DNA of 64,000 bases, from NCBI GenBank assembly GCA_038231255.1, contig JBBRLR010000007.1, positions 21,601-85,600 of the forward strand, read 5' to 3'. Positions 16,794 through 25,607 of the stretch are shown here, piece by piece. Source of the DNA: JALYUS01 sp038231255 (lineage in GTDB: Bacteria > Chloroflexota > Chloroflexia > Thermomicrobiales > JALYUS01). The notes beneath the pieces are model-generated. The model ran no database searches, was not told the DNA's origin, and worked only from the letters and a program-made list of their open reading frames with translations. Made by a program: the position numbers and the translations under genes. The number at the start of each line of letters is the position of its first letter. Position 1 is the stretch's first letter.

Positions 16794-17384
16794 TTAGTGC
16801 AGAGCGTCTGGTTGGAGGACCGCACCCAAGACCGGGCTGACGAACCCCGCCATGATGGCATCCATATGCACATTGTTCCACCACCGGCCGCCCATCCATC
16901 GGCAAGACCGCCGCCGTCCGAATTCCTTGAATCCCGCCCGCGCATAGGCCCGCTGCCCCGCGACATTCCACTCCGCCACCGTCAGGCCGACATTCCGCAG
17001 GCCAAGCGCCGTGAACGCGTAATCGAGCATCAGTTGCGTCGCCTCCGTGCCATATCCTTTGCCGCGTGCATCCGGTTCGCCGATCAGGATGCCGAAATCG
17101 GCGCTTCCGTTGCGATAGTCGAGATGGAACAGGCCAACCGTTCCGATAGCCCGCCACGTCGCTCGCTCATAGACGGCGAAGTCAACGCCATCTTCGCCTG
17201 TCGCATCGCGTTCATATCGCGCGATTCGCTGTTCGAGCGTCTGTGGGAGCGGCGCGCCGATATTGCGCCGTGCCGCCAGGTCGTTGGTCCAGCGCGTCAT
17301 GAGTAGCAGGAGATCGCGATGTATCGGGCCGAGGGCGACCTTGTCCCCGGCAATGTTGACGATGGCTAGGTCGGCATCGTTCAT
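16794..17384 (-). CDS. GNAT family N-acetyltransferase, RimJ/RimL-like
   Basis: A 196-residue acetyltransferase. The acetyl-CoA loop is visible as DARGKGYGTEAT near residue 112, preceded by strands GTVGLFHLDY and ADFGILIGE and followed by GLTVAEWNVAGQRAYARAGF, the typical RimJ/RimL pattern. The start at 17384 has AGGA 6 bases upstream. The frame stays open for a further 62 codons back to 17570, without a known domain. The acceptor substrate is unknown. Confidence 0.9.
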   Translation of the reverse strand: MNDADLAIVNIAGDKVALGPIHRDLLLLMTRWTNDLAARRNIGAPLPQTLEQRIARYERDATGEDGVDFAVYERATWRAIGTVGLFHLDYRNGSADFGILIGEPDARGKGYGTEATQLMLDYAFTALGLRNVGLTVAEWNVAGQRAYARAGFKEFGRRRSCRWMGGRWWNNVHMDAIMAGFVSPVLGAVLQPDALH

Positions 17385-17579
17385 TTCGGTCCTACTCCAT
17401 CTCCTTGAGTAATGTCCCCTGAGGCGGCATCCCAGAAATGGAATGATTTCGCGAGAGGCAGATGATTCTTCTGATGTTCGTCCGTTTTCCGCGTCCTCGA
17501 CTGGTTTCGCGGTCATCCCGTATTTGAGTTTTGCGACTGCAATCTTCATGTTCATCAAATCTTCGAGCATCTCGCGTAC

Positions 17580-18260
17580 CTACGCGGCGCCTACCTGTCC
17601 TTGTGCCCGCCTGAGGAAGCTTCTGCCTCCGAGCAAGGCGTAGATTCCGGTGATCCAGAGGATGACGGCACAGATTGATCCCACGAGGGCATTCCACGCG
17701 TGCAGATTTCCAATCATTGTGTGTACGGATACCGCGAGCATGACGGTCACGCCCGCCAGGACTAATAGTGCCCCGGTCACGTAGTACAGGCGCACATTGA
17801 AGAGCCGTGCGAGCGGGAAGAAGTGTACTCCGACAACGATGGAAACGAACGGTAAGCGGAACTCGGGATGATGAAACACATTGAGTAGGGTACTACCGAG
17901 CGCAATTGTCACCATCTCAAGGCCAAAGACCGCGCCGAATGCGATGCCATACCGCTTCCCTTCCGCTTGGCTCCGCGCCTGCTCTGCGGGCGATGGATCG
18001 TGCGGCAAACGGCTCGCGGCTCGTGACAACAGCATGCCCCCGCTCACCAGGATAAGGGTCGCAAATGCCAGCACGATAAAAAACGCCGCTTTCTCTCCGA
18101 AAAAGACTCCGTGAATGCCTCCGACGCCCCATGCCCACCATGCCGCACCGAAAAAAGCCATCATGAAACCGGCAGACGCTAGACCCGTGCTACTGGCACG
18201 CAATGCATTAACATTGGCAATCGCCTGAGTGTTCTTGGAAACTTGAGGTGCGGATACCAT
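17580..18260 (-). CDS. Integral membrane protein, unknown function
   Basis: A 226-residue protein with about six hydrophobic segments in pairs: residues about 28-48, 58-80, 103-125, 132-150, 158-178 and 190-212. Lys/Arg-rich loops lie between, and a basic C-terminal tail reads FLRRAQGQ. I see no catalytic motif and cannot name a family with certainty. It stands upstream of the acetyltransferase on the same strand, separated by about 195 bases, so co-transcription is possible. Confidence 0.72.
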   Translation of the reverse strand: MVSAPQVSKNTQAIANVNALRASSTGLASAGFMMAFFGAAWWAWGVGGIHGVFFGEKAAFFIVLAFATLILVSGGMLLSRAASRLPHDPSPAEQARSQAEGKRYGIAFGAVFGLEMVTIALGSTLLNVFHHPEFRLPFVSIVVGVHFFPLARLFNVRLYYVTGALLVLAGVTVMLAVSVHTMIGNLHAWNALVGSICAVILWITGIYALLGGRSFLRRAQGQVGAA

Positions 18261-18558
18261 ATCTGCGCTCCTTTGGTGGGAATGGTGCCGGGACTCATGT
18301 AGCAGAGCGACGCGTCCGGCTGCGTGGAACAGTGACTCTGCATCAACGCGACGAGAAATGCAAGACGGTGCTCAAATGTTCAATGGTTGCAAATCATTCG
18401 TACCTGTCTTGAGGTTCAGCGATGCGTCTCAGAAAGGAACGATTCGCGAAACAGTCCCGAACACTGCCCGGCAGCGTGGGCTTTGCCTGCATGGAATGTC
18501 CCGAAAGCCGTTCCGTTATCAGTGGATGTTTCTGGATTTTGAGATGCAGAGGACTTAG

Positions 18559-18629
18559 GCAGTTGGAGCGTTTTTCGTGGTGGCAGCAGACTGGAAAGCC
18601 TGCTGCCACCAGAAAAAAACTCCAACTGC
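18559..18629. repeat. 71-nt hairpin repeat in a gene-free gap (18261-18720)
   Basis: The outer arms GCAGTTGGAG / CTCCAACTGC and the inner arms GGTGGCAGCAG / CTGCTGCCACC fold into one long interrupted hairpin with an A/T bulge. Its tip (GACTGGAAAGCC) is shared with the GCAGGCTGGAAAGCC repeats elsewhere. The remainder of the 459-base gap shows no convincing gene. A lone palindrome at 18690-18714 lies just after the subtilase stop. Confidence 0.85.
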
Positions 18630-18720
18630 GTAACTCCTACCCTTAACACATTGTCGTGTCCTTGCGGGCGTCCTCTGGGCAGTATTGGTGTTTCAATCCC
18701 CTCGGTTTTGAAACCGGCGC

Positions 18721-20049
18721 TCAGCGGGGCGGATCGCCGAGATTGAGGCGACCCGCGCCGCTCGCGTTGGGGTCGGCATCGGCCCCGGCCAAGTGTTTGG
18801 TGCGGGCGACGAAGAAGGCGAGCAGATCGTCCGGCGTGATGCCGGGCTGGGTCTGCACGACGAGCGCTGCCGCACCCGCGACATGTGGCGTCGCCGCACT
18901 CGTGCCGCAGAACACGGCACCCCCGTTACGCGCATACGTGGCGTTCGAGACGCAACCCGGCGCGGCGAGTTCGGGCTTCGCGCGCCCATCAGCCGTCGGG
19001 CCGTGCGAGGAAGCGTCGGTGATCGTGTCGTCCTTCCACAGCGTCTCGCCGACCGTCACCGCGCCGCGCGCGTCGCCGGGCACAGACAGGCTGTGGTCCT
19101 TGGTCGTCTGGCCGAACTGCGCCCCGGAAAAGTACAGGTCGAAGCGCACCGGCGTTTTTCCGCTGTCGGCCTCCTGCACATGGAGCGTATAGGTTCCCGC
19201 CGGGAGCGTCTTAACGATCTGCTGCGTCGGCACGTCGTTCGGCCCGGCGATGGGATCCGTCGCCCGCGCGACCTCCACGCCGCCCGCGTCAAGCAGGACA
19301 AGACCGAGTGAGGTGTGCGGCCGGCTCCACTCCTCCCAGTTGAGGGTGATCGTCGTTTCGACATTCTCCTCGGTCACGACCTTCTCGCCATTCGAGCCAT
19401 CGAAGTCGTGGTTGCCGTCGCCGTCCGCGTCGGCGAACGCGGCGCCATAATGGCCCTCGATGCTCTCGGTGCCGATCTTGCCGGAGCCGCTGTTGCTCGC
19501 TGCCACGACGAAGAAGACGCCGCGCGCCTTCGCCTGGTCAATGATCTGCGCATAGCGGCTCGACCCGTCGTGCGGCACGCCGCCATCCTGGCCGACGGAG
19601 TACGAGATGATCCGCACGCCCTCACCGATAATCCAGTCAACAGCGGACGCGAATTCCTCCACCGCTGCCGCGTCGGTTGCCCGCTCCTCGGCGACGAGAT
19701 AGAGCGCGGCATCCGGGGCCATCTCATGGACGATCTCGGCGCAGGCGGTGCCGTGGTAGTCGGGTTTTTTCGCATCCGCGATCTGCCCGTCGCGGCGGAA
19801 TGATTTAGTCGTCACATTCACGCCGGGAAGAAACTGATCGTAGCCGTCGAAACTCCCGTCAATGACGGCGACCTTGACGCCCTTACCGGTGACCCCGGCG
19901 GCCTGCCAATCGTCCGCCCGCGTCACATGCACGCCCTCGGAGATCGCGCCATCCGCGCCTACCGTCGCGGCAGCCCCCGTTTGCAGCAGTAGAAAGACGC
20001 AAGCCGCCGACATCACCATCCGCAGCCCGCGCCGTGTGGCCGTTACCAT
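18721..20049 (-). CDS. Secreted subtilisin-like serine protease (S8)
   Basis: A 442-residue protease with a signal peptide (residues about 1-30, cleavage near GAAATVGA). The triad is Asp64 (AVIDGSF), His99 (DYHGTACAEIV) and Ser384 (GTSAATPHVAGAAA), with the oxyanion-hole Asn in AASNSGSG. A beta-rich insertion between Asn and Ser (about residues 200-345) resembles a pre-peptidase or P-like module (LPAGTYTLHV). Of two nearby ATGs the one at 20049 is chosen because GGGGAG lies 6 bases before it. No propeptide is obvious. It acts outside the cell. Confidence 0.93.
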   Translation of the reverse strand: MVTATRRGLRMVMSAACVFLLLQTGAAATVGADGAISEGVHVTRADDWQAAGVTGKGVKVAVIDGSFDGYDQFLPGVNVTTKSFRRDGQIADAKKPDYHGTACAEIVHEMAPDAALYLVAEERATDAAAVEEFASAVDWIIGEGVRIISYSVGQDGGVPHDGSSRYAQIIDQAKARGVFFVVAASNSGSGKIGTESIEGHYGAAFADADGDGNHDFDGSNGEKVVTEENVETTITLNWEEWSRPHTSLGLVLLDAGGVEVARATDPIAGPNDVPTQQIVKTLPAGTYTLHVQEADSGKTPVRFDLYFSGAQFGQTTKDHSLSVPGDARGAVTVGETLWKDDTITDASSHGPTADGRAKPELAAPGCVSNATYARNGGAVFCGTSAATPHVAGAAALVVQTQPGITPDDLLAFFVARTKHLAGADADPNASGAGRLNLGDPPR

Positions 20050-20288
20050 GCTCATCTCCCCTTCCTCACAACCGGGCCTCGTTCGGCACACGCGAAGCGA
20101 CGCGCCATCTCCCCACGACGACGCATTGCTGCGGTGTATGCGGGCGGCATTGTCGCACAAAGCGTTTGCGGCAGACGGCGCCGGAACGCACCGTTCGACA
20201 AGGACACCGTGCGCCCGTACCATTGTGGCGAAGCAGCGAAGTGGCGAAACGCGCATCGTCGCGACATGCGTCAGGCTGGAGAAGCGAT

Positions 20289-21008
20289 ATGTCACAAGCA
20301 AACGAAAGACGAGCGGTGGTATTGCTGAGTGGCGGTCTGGATTCGACGACGACGCTGGCGATGGCCCAGCGCGCCGGGTTCGTCGCCTATGCCCTGACCT
20401 TCCGCTACGGCCAGCGACACGAGCACGAGATCGAGGCCGCGCGCCGGATCGCCGCCGCAGCCAATGTCGCGGACCACGCAATCGTCGAATTCGACCTGCA
20501 CCGCTTCGGCGGCTCGGCGCTGACGGACGACATCGCCGTGCCGAAAGGGCGCAGCCTCGATGCGATGGGCGCGGGCATCCCTGTCACGTACGTCCCGGCG
20601 CGGAACACGATCTTCCTCTCGTTCGCGCTCGCGTGGGCGGAAACGCTCGGCGCGAGTAACGTGTTCATCGGCGTCAACGCGCTCGATTACAGCGGCTACC
20701 CGGACTGCCGCCCCGAATATATCGCCGCGTACGAGCGGATGGCGAACCTCGCCACGAAAGCGGGCGTTGAGGGCACGCAGCGCCTAACGATCCACACGCC
20801 GCTGATCGCGATGACCAAGGCCGAGATCATTCGCGCGGGCATCACGCTCGGCATTGACTACGGCCAGACCATCACCTGTTACGATCCCACCCCCGATGGC
20901 GCGGCGTGCGGCCAGTGCGACGCCTGCCTCCTCCGGCTGAAGGGCTTTGCGGAGGCGGGAATGACCGATCCCGCGCGGTATGGCGTCGCGATTCACGAAG
21001 CGGTGTGA
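20289..21008 (+). CDS. queC: 7-cyano-7-deazaguanine synthase
   Basis: QueC converts 7-carboxy-7-deazaguanine to preQ0 with ATP and ammonia, in the queuosine branch. The protein is 239 residues long, the usual size. The PP-loop SGGLDS is at residues about 14-19, with TFRYGQRHEHE after it. The zinc site is the C-terminal Cys cluster CYDPTPDGAACGQCDAC. GGAG lies upstream of the ATG at 20289. queG, for the last step of queuosine synthesis, is 11 kb away at 31776; queD, queE and tgt are not in the window. Confidence 0.97.
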   Translation: MSQANERRAVVLLSGGLDSTTTLAMAQRAGFVAYALTFRYGQRHEHEIEAARRIAAAANVADHAIVEFDLHRFGGSALTDDIAVPKGRSLDAMGAGIPVTYVPARNTIFLSFALAWAETLGASNVFIGVNALDYSGYPDCRPEYIAAYERMANLATKAGVEGTQRLTIHTPLIAMTKAEIIRAGITLGIDYGQTITCYDPTPDGAACGQCDACLLRLKGFAEAGMTDPARYGVAIHEAV

Positions 21009-21016
21009 TGATCTCC

Positions 21017-21253
21017 TCAGTCCCGGTTGATAACGATCATTGTGATCGTGTTTTTGACGCCGGGGGTGCCGTGCAGGTCGCGCACGACGACGCGACCAAC
21101 TTCCTCGATGGTCGGCTCCTCGACGACAACGACGAGGTCGTGCGGCCCCATCACGAGGTCCGCCGCGACGATCCCCTGCGTCTTGAGCAGCGTTTCCCGC
21201 ACTTCCTGCCCCTTGCCGACCTCGGTATCCACAAAGACGTAGCCCCGCGCCAT
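21017..21253 (-). CDS. Stand-alone Lrp/AsnC ligand-binding (RAM) domain protein
   Basis: A 78-residue protein consisting only of the alpha/beta RAM domain found at the C-terminus of Lrp/AsnC regulators, without the helix-turn-helix. It reads VFVDTEVGKGQEV, then a GPHDLVVVVE strand and a closing VKNTITMIVI. Such stand-alone proteins bind amino acids or modulate full-length partners. The ATG at 21253 has GGAGGCGGGAG upstream. It is convergent with queC, with 8 bases between the stops. Confidence 0.9.
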   Translation of the reverse strand: MARGYVFVDTEVGKGQEVRETLLKTQGIVAADLVMGPHDLVVVVEEPTIEEVGRVVVRDLHGTPGVKNTITMIVINRD

Positions 21254-21334
21254 CTCCCGCCTCCTGCCGTGCCGCCATCGCGCCGATGAATCCATTGTAC
21301 GCCACGCGGAAAAGAAACGAGGCTGCCGACTGCC

Positions 21335-22522
21335 TTATGTGGCAGGCATCGCGACAAATTGTGCGTCCGTTCTGCGCTGACGCAATACTTCTGTACGCTG
21401 GACAAGGGCAACGAACGCAGCGTCATTCCTGGCGGGAGTGCGGAAATCGGAGAGGAGGGCGGCGCAGTCTGCGGCGAGGTCGGGGCGGCGGACGTGGAGC
21501 GCGGCGACGAAGGCGGCATTGGCGGCAGTAGGGTCGAGGCCGAAGGAGGCGGCAAGGTCACGCTTCAGCCGCTCCGCGATGTGTACCTGTGCGAAGCCGT
21601 ACTGCTTGCCTTCCTTCCAGCGGCTGCCGAGGGCGCGGGCATACTCCGCCGGGGCGTGCGGAGGCGCGGGCGGCGCGGGCAGTGGGCGGCCGAACCGCCG
21701 CCCACCGAGGATAAATGCGACGAGCGTCAGACCGGCGAGGTAGAAGAGCGCCCAGCCCCATGGCGAACGCAGCGCGAGGTCCGCGATATTCTCTCCCAGG
21801 CCGTAGCCGTGGTGATACTCATCGAAGCCGATGCGCGCCCCGGCCGGCAACCCCGCCAGCAGGTTCTGGGCGAGCGCGAGGTTGTCCGTCTCCGGCAACC
21901 CGGCGTTCGAGAGCGCGTACGGCCCGGCGACGATGTGGATTCGCCCCTTGCCGCGCGCCATCGTCGCGACGACCGTCCCATTCTCCGAAGTCGCGCGCGA
22001 AAGGAAGCGCGGGTCGGCCTGCGTGGTCAGGCGCACCGTCGCGGGGGATTGGAGGGCAATCGTCGCCACCGGCGGGCGAGCAAGCGTCGGGCCGTCCGGG
22101 ACGGCGGTCGCGCCCGTGTTCGGTTTCGCCTGGGCGACGAAGAGGTCGAGCGCGCTTTGCAGGTTGTCCGTGCCGTCGTCGCCGTCGGTGACGAGCAGGA
22201 GCGTGCCGCCGCGCTCGACGTAGCCCACGATGTCCGCCGCGTCCTGCTTAGAAATCTCCTTGATCTGTGGCGCGATGACGAAGAGCGCGGCGAGGCCGTC
22301 GCCGCTGAACGGGAATGCGCGCACCCGCTCGACGCCGTAGCCTTCCGCCTCCATCCACTGCGAAAGGGCGAGGCTCCCCATCGGCGCGGCGGAAAGCGTC
22401 GTGCCGCGCGGCAAGGTCCTCGCATTCGAGGCGGGCGTCAGCAGTTGCAGCAGGATCGTCCCGACGACGAGTGCGGCGCCGACGGCGATCAGCAGCCAGA
22501 CGTGGCGCGACACCCATTTCAT
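21335..22522 (-). CDS. DUF4350 domain membrane protein
   Basis: A 395-residue protein with an N-terminal transmembrane helix (residues about 8-28), an extracytoplasmic domain of the DUF4350 type with a glutamine-amidotransferase-like fold (GTTLSAAPMGSLALSQWMEAEGYGVER, then IVGYVERGGTLLLVTDG), a second helix near residue 265 (ALFYLAGLTLVAFILGGRRFG) and a cytoplasmic helical tail. Its ATG overlaps the stop of the DUF4129 gene (ATGA), so the two are translationally coupled. Such clusters usually include a MoxR ATPase and a DUF58 protein; neither is here. The function is unknown. Confidence 0.87.
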   Translation of the reverse strand: MKWVSRHVWLLIAVGAALVVGTILLQLLTPASNARTLPRGTTLSAAPMGSLALSQWMEAEGYGVERVRAFPFSGDGLAALFVIAPQIKEISKQDAADIVGYVERGGTLLLVTDGDDGTDNLQSALDLFVAQAKPNTGATAVPDGPTLARPPVATIALQSPATVRLTTQADPRFLSRATSENGTVVATMARGKGRIHIVAGPYALSNAGLPETDNLALAQNLLAGLPAGARIGFDEYHHGYGLGENIADLALRSPWGWALFYLAGLTLVAFILGGRRFGRPLPAPPAPPHAPAEYARALGSRWKEGKQYGFAQVHIAERLKRDLAASFGLDPTAANAAFVAALHVRRPDLAADCAALLSDFRTPARNDAAFVALVQRTEVLRQRRTDAQFVAMPAT

Positions 22523-23673
22523 GCCGCCACCCCCTGCGGGCCGTCGGCGATCCGGCGAAGGTCGTCCGTGAAGCCGCGCGCTCGCGCGTATTCCGCAGCG
22601 CGGCAGGGCGCTTCGGCGTAGACAACGGATTCCACGAGACGCACGAAGGGGCGCAGCGGCTCGACCAGCCACCGCTGCTGCCGCTGCACCTCGCGCAGAT
22701 ATTCGCGGTCGGTCAGGGCCGGGTCGAAGGCGACGAGCCGCCGCGCATCCAGTTCGGTCAGCGTGCCGAGGAAGAGGGCACGGACGGCGGCGCGGTATTC
22801 GCCCCCGGCGGCGAGCGTCTCCGCATACTGCCACCATTCCGCCGCCGACCGTGGCAGGGGTAGGGATTCCCCGGTCAGCTTTTTTTCCCGCTTCCGCCAC
22901 CGGCGCGTCGCGAAAAAGGTGATGACCACGACGAGCGTGAGAGCGAGGAGGATGAGCAGGAGCGGCGAGCCGAGCAGGGTGAGCAGCCGCGCCACCGGAC
23001 CTGCGCCGGGCGTGCTGGCGGGCACATCCGGCGGTTTCACCCGCGTGAGCGGCCGGAACAAGCGACGCAATTGCTCCCCGATCCACGACTGGAAGCGGAT
23101 CGCCTGCTTCTGCACGAGGTTTGGCTCCGCCTCCTGGAAGGCGCGGTCGGCCAGCACGCGGTCGAGTTTTTGACGCGCTTGCGGGTCCGGCGTGGTGGCC
23201 TGCTCATCGGCGAGCAGCGTGCGCAGCGTCGTCAGTTCCGCCATCGCCCGCTCTGTCTCCGGCGGCGTGCGACGCAGCGCGGCGAGCGCGTCCCCGTGCG
23301 AGGCGGGGTAGCGCGTGCCGTCCACCGTCACGCCGTCAATCCCGGTAAGGGCGTCCCGCGCCCGCTGGATCGCGCCGTCCCGCTGCGCGCCCGACAGCGA
23401 TTGCGCCTGCGCCAGTGCATCCCGCGCCGCCGTAACGCGCTGCACATACGTCGGCAAATCCACATCAGCCGCATACACCACATCCGGCAACCAGCCGAGC
23501 GCGACAATGCATACACCCACGAGCAAGACTGCCGGACAGAAACCGAAACCGCTTGAACCACAAAGACGCAAAGAGCGCAAAGGGGGAGGAAAGAATAGAA
23601 GAAAATCAATCCATCTTCTTTCTTTGCGTCTTTGCGATCTTTGCGATGATTCGGTTTCGATTGCGCCGTTCAT
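22519..23673 (-). CDS. DUF4129 domain membrane protein
   Basis: A 384-residue protein with an N-terminal hydrophobic segment (residues about 45-68), an extracytoplasmic helical region, a second transmembrane helix (PLLLILLALTLVVVITFF) and the C-terminal DUF4129 domain (AEWWQYAETLAAGGEYRAAVRALFLGTL). The ATG at 23673 overlaps the upstream stop as ATGA, which fixes the start. Consequently residues about 10-40 (QRRKERRWIDFLL, LRSLRLCGS) are translated from a dispersed CGCAAAG repeat lying inside the gene. Confidence 0.87.
   Translation of the reverse strand: MNGAIETESSQRSQRRKERRWIDFLLFFPPPLRSLRLCGSSGFGFCPAVLLVGVCIVALGWLPDVVYAADVDLPTYVQRVTAARDALAQAQSLSGAQRDGAIQRARDALTGIDGVTVDGTRYPASHGDALAALRRTPPETERAMAELTTLRTLLADEQATTPDPQARQKLDRVLADRAFQEAEPNLVQKQAIRFQSWIGEQLRRLFRPLTRVKPPDVPASTPGAGPVARLLTLLGSPLLLILLALTLVVVITFFATRRWRKREKKLTGESLPLPRSAAEWWQYAETLAAGGEYRAAVRALFLGTLTELDARRLVAFDPALTDREYLREVQRQQRWLVEPLRPFVRLVESVVYAEAPCRAAEYARARGFTDDLRRIADGPQGVAA
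23547..23657. repeat. CGCAAAG dispersed inverted repeat inside a gene
   Basis: Arms at 23547-23582 and 23622-23657 contain tandem GCAAAG units in inverted orientation and share the outer AACCG/CGGTT ends. The same family lies at 13972-14062. The whole element is inside the 5' part of the DUF4129 gene and keeps its frame open. Confidence 0.85.
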
Positions 23674-24542
23674 GTGGCACCCCGTGCCGCGCGTTCGGCC
23701 GCACCGCGTTGCAGCAGGAGGTCAATGTCGAACCCCTCGCGCCGCAACCGGAGGTCGCTGAAGAAGAGTGTGCCGACCGTGGCGGCGATCGGCGCCATCA
23801 CGACATCCACGAGGGAGGCGATGATGGCGAGCAGCACGACGCCCGCGCCGCCGCCGAGCAAGTCCTTCGATGCGGTGAACCCGGAGATCAGGAAGCCCAG
23901 TCCACCGGGCACCGCCGCCGCGAATAGTCGCAGGATACCGACGACGATCAACAGCCCCGCGAATTGCCACCATACACCGCGCACGAGATGGTTGCTGCGC
24001 GCCAGCGCCCCACCGGCCCGCCGCCCTTCCAGCACGACCACCTGCGGCGCGAGTTGCCAACTGACATACAGAAAGAGCGCGAACGGCGTGCCGATAAAGG
24101 CGGTGAACGTCGTGATCGCGCCGAATGCGAGGAGCGAAAGCAACGATGCGCCGAGCAGCGACCCGTACCGCCGCCGGGCATGGGCGTACGCCGCGCCGAG
24201 CGTGCAGGGCTGACCGAGCGTTCGTAGCCCGGCGATGGTGACGAGCGCACCCGTCCCGAGCGTTTGGATCGCCAGTGTCACGAAAGCGGCGATAACGGCG
24301 ATGCAGAAGGTCGCTATCGCGTTGGTGGTCACGGCGGCGTGCGCACCAACCCGCGCGTACGTTGCGGGGTCGAACGGGTTGAACGGCGTGAAGAGCGTCG
24401 AGATGAAGGCGGAGACGAGATGCGCGGGGATGACGGTGAAGGCGGCGGCGCTGGCGAACAGGCCGATGTCGCGCCGCACGACCCGGACACCCTCATCCAC
24501 TAGCGCAGGCACGCTGCGCGCCACGAGACGCGGCGGCGGCAC
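23670..24542 (-). CDS. Multi-pass membrane protein, start possibly frameshifted
   Basis: A 290-residue protein with about six transmembrane segments, rich in Ala/Gly/Leu. It resembles the membrane domains seen upstream of DUF4129 genes (GPDPase-membrane-domain type). The open frame begins at GTG 24542 with no ribosome site. An ATG at 24607 has AAGGAG upstream and encodes a natural-looking leader (MQQPTGQFVPFPNQPLPPGG), but it is one base out of frame. One missing G near 24543 would join the two, giving QPVPPPRLVARS. It is the first gene of the DUF4129/DUF4350 operon. Confidence 0.78.
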   Translation of the reverse strand: MPPPRLVARSVPALVDEGVRVVRRDIGLFASAAAFTVIPAHLVSAFISTLFTPFNPFDPATYARVGAHAAVTTNAIATFCIAVIAAFVTLAIQTLGTGALVTIAGLRTLGQPCTLGAAYAHARRRYGSLLGASLLSLLAFGAITTFTAFIGTPFALFLYVSWQLAPQVVVLEGRRAGGALARSNHLVRGVWWQFAGLLIVVGILRLFAAAVPGGLGFLISGFTASKDLLGGGAGVVLLAIIASLVDVVMAPIAATVGTLFFSDLRLRREGFDIDLLLQRGAAERAARGAT

Positions 24543-24688
24543 GGCTGCCCGCCCGGTGGTAGCGGCTGATTCGGGAAGGGCACGAATTGTCCGGTCGGCT
24601 GCTGCATCCCGCTCCTTCGCCCGATAGCGCGGGACAGAACACCCGCGCTCGGCACATCCGGCGGTATTCTACGCGATCATTCGGGGTA

Positions 24689-25033
24689 TCAGCGCGCCGC
24701 GATCGCTTGACCGCGCTTCGTCCGACGCCGGTGCGCGACGAGATCAATCCGCCCGTCGGAATCAATCACCAGTTTCGCGTCGAGCGCCTGCACGAGTTTG
24801 AGCAGCGTCGTCATCGTCGGCGCGTGATTGCCCCCTTCAAGGCGGGCAATCGCCGCCCGCTTGACGCCGACCATGTCGGCCAACGCCTGCTGCGTCAGCC
24901 CCCGCTGCTCCCGCACCCCTCCGAGTGCGTACCCAAACCGGACGTTGCGCAAGGTTTCCTCGTACCCGGCGCGGAACTCCGGATCCGCGAGTTGCTCTTC
25001 GCGGAAGAAATCATAGTTCGTCTTCGGGCTCAT
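24689..25033 (-). CDS. XRE-family antitoxin, HigA-like
   Basis: A 114-residue protein with a helix-turn-helix at residues about 40-75 (REQRGLTQQALADMVGVKRAAIARLEGG) and a conserved tail (TLLKLVQALDAKLVID). It neutralises the toxin encoded just upstream and normally represses the shared promoter. Its first 23 bases overlap the toxin gene in another frame, the coupling expected for toxin-first HigBA modules. Confidence 0.92.
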   Translation of the reverse strand: MSPKTNYDFFREEQLADPEFRAGYEETLRNVRFGYALGGVREQRGLTQQALADMVGVKRAAIARLEGGNHAPTMTTLLKLVQALDAKLVIDSDGRIDLVAHRRRTKRGQAIAAR

Positions 25034-25376
25034 TACGTTCCTTCCATTCGTTGAAGCGCCGCTGTGCCAAGATACTATCGTTGCGTGACACCTTCTGCCG
25101 CTTTTTCGTTATCGCATGAAGTAGCACGAACGTTCCTCCCTGCCTCCCGAAGAAGATGCGGTATTCCGTGCCGCCGAACTCCGGGCGCAATTCGCAGACA
25201 TCTCCTTCGAGTTTCTTAATGTGGGAGGCACGAAGCGCGAGTCCCGCTATCGCGAGGAGGTCAATGTAGGTGATGCATTTCTGACGCGCTTTCGCTGATA
25301 GCGCAAGAAGAAACGTCCGTACTGGCTCCTCACCCGACGACGCCGCGAAAAACTCGATCAGGAAACCCTCTTCCAT
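25011..25376 (-). CDS. RelE/HigB-family toxin (Gp49-like)
   Basis: A 121-residue toxin of the RelE/ParE superfamily, phage Gp49-like group. These are ribosome-dependent mRNA interferases. Visible motifs are the N-terminal strand, the helix pair, KKLEGDVCELRPEFGGTEYRIFFGR near residues 55-77 and a basic segment KKRQKVSRND followed by RFNEWKE. Length and motifs look intact. It is encoded before its antitoxin with overlap; the start is the ATG at 25376. Confidence 0.9.
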   Translation of the reverse strand: MEEGFLIEFFAASSGEEPVRTFLLALSAKARQKCITYIDLLAIAGLALRASHIKKLEGDVCELRPEFGGTEYRIFFGRQGGTFVLLHAITKKRQKVSRNDSILAQRRFNEWKERNEPEDEL

Positions 25377-25393
25377 CTATGGAGAGATGGAGA

Positions 25394-25409
25394 GTAACAT
25401 GTTTGTTAC
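25394..25409. promoter_or_regulatory. Palindrome upstream of HigBA-like module
   Basis: GTAACA-TGTT-TGTTAC is a perfect 6-bp inverted repeat lying 18 bases before the toxin start. Position and symmetry suit a HigA-type operator. This is an inference from sequence only. Confidence 0.5.
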
Positions 25410-25607
25410 GGGACATCAAGACTGGTCAAGGCATCGCGCCGCAGGTGCCAAGAACCATTGGCGGCGTCCACGCGTTGCATCGTTGCGACGAGAGCGACGG
25501 GTGGTTGCCTGGCGACGTCGCATTCGGGCCTCAGTGATCCAGACGAGCGAATCGTGCGAATGCCAAAACGTGTATACTGCGCCCGGTGGTGAAGGAGGAA
25601 GAACGGC

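Noticed and set aside
17385..17570. N-terminal extension of the acetyltransferase frame
   Set aside because: No GNAT homologue needs it, and a good ribosome site marks the start at 17384; treated as untranslated unless shown otherwise.
18690..18714. GTTTCAATCCCC...GAAAC palindrome resembling a CRISPR repeat
   Set aside because: Only one copy, no spacers and no cas genes in the window. It sits right after the subtilase stop and is better read as a lone hairpin.
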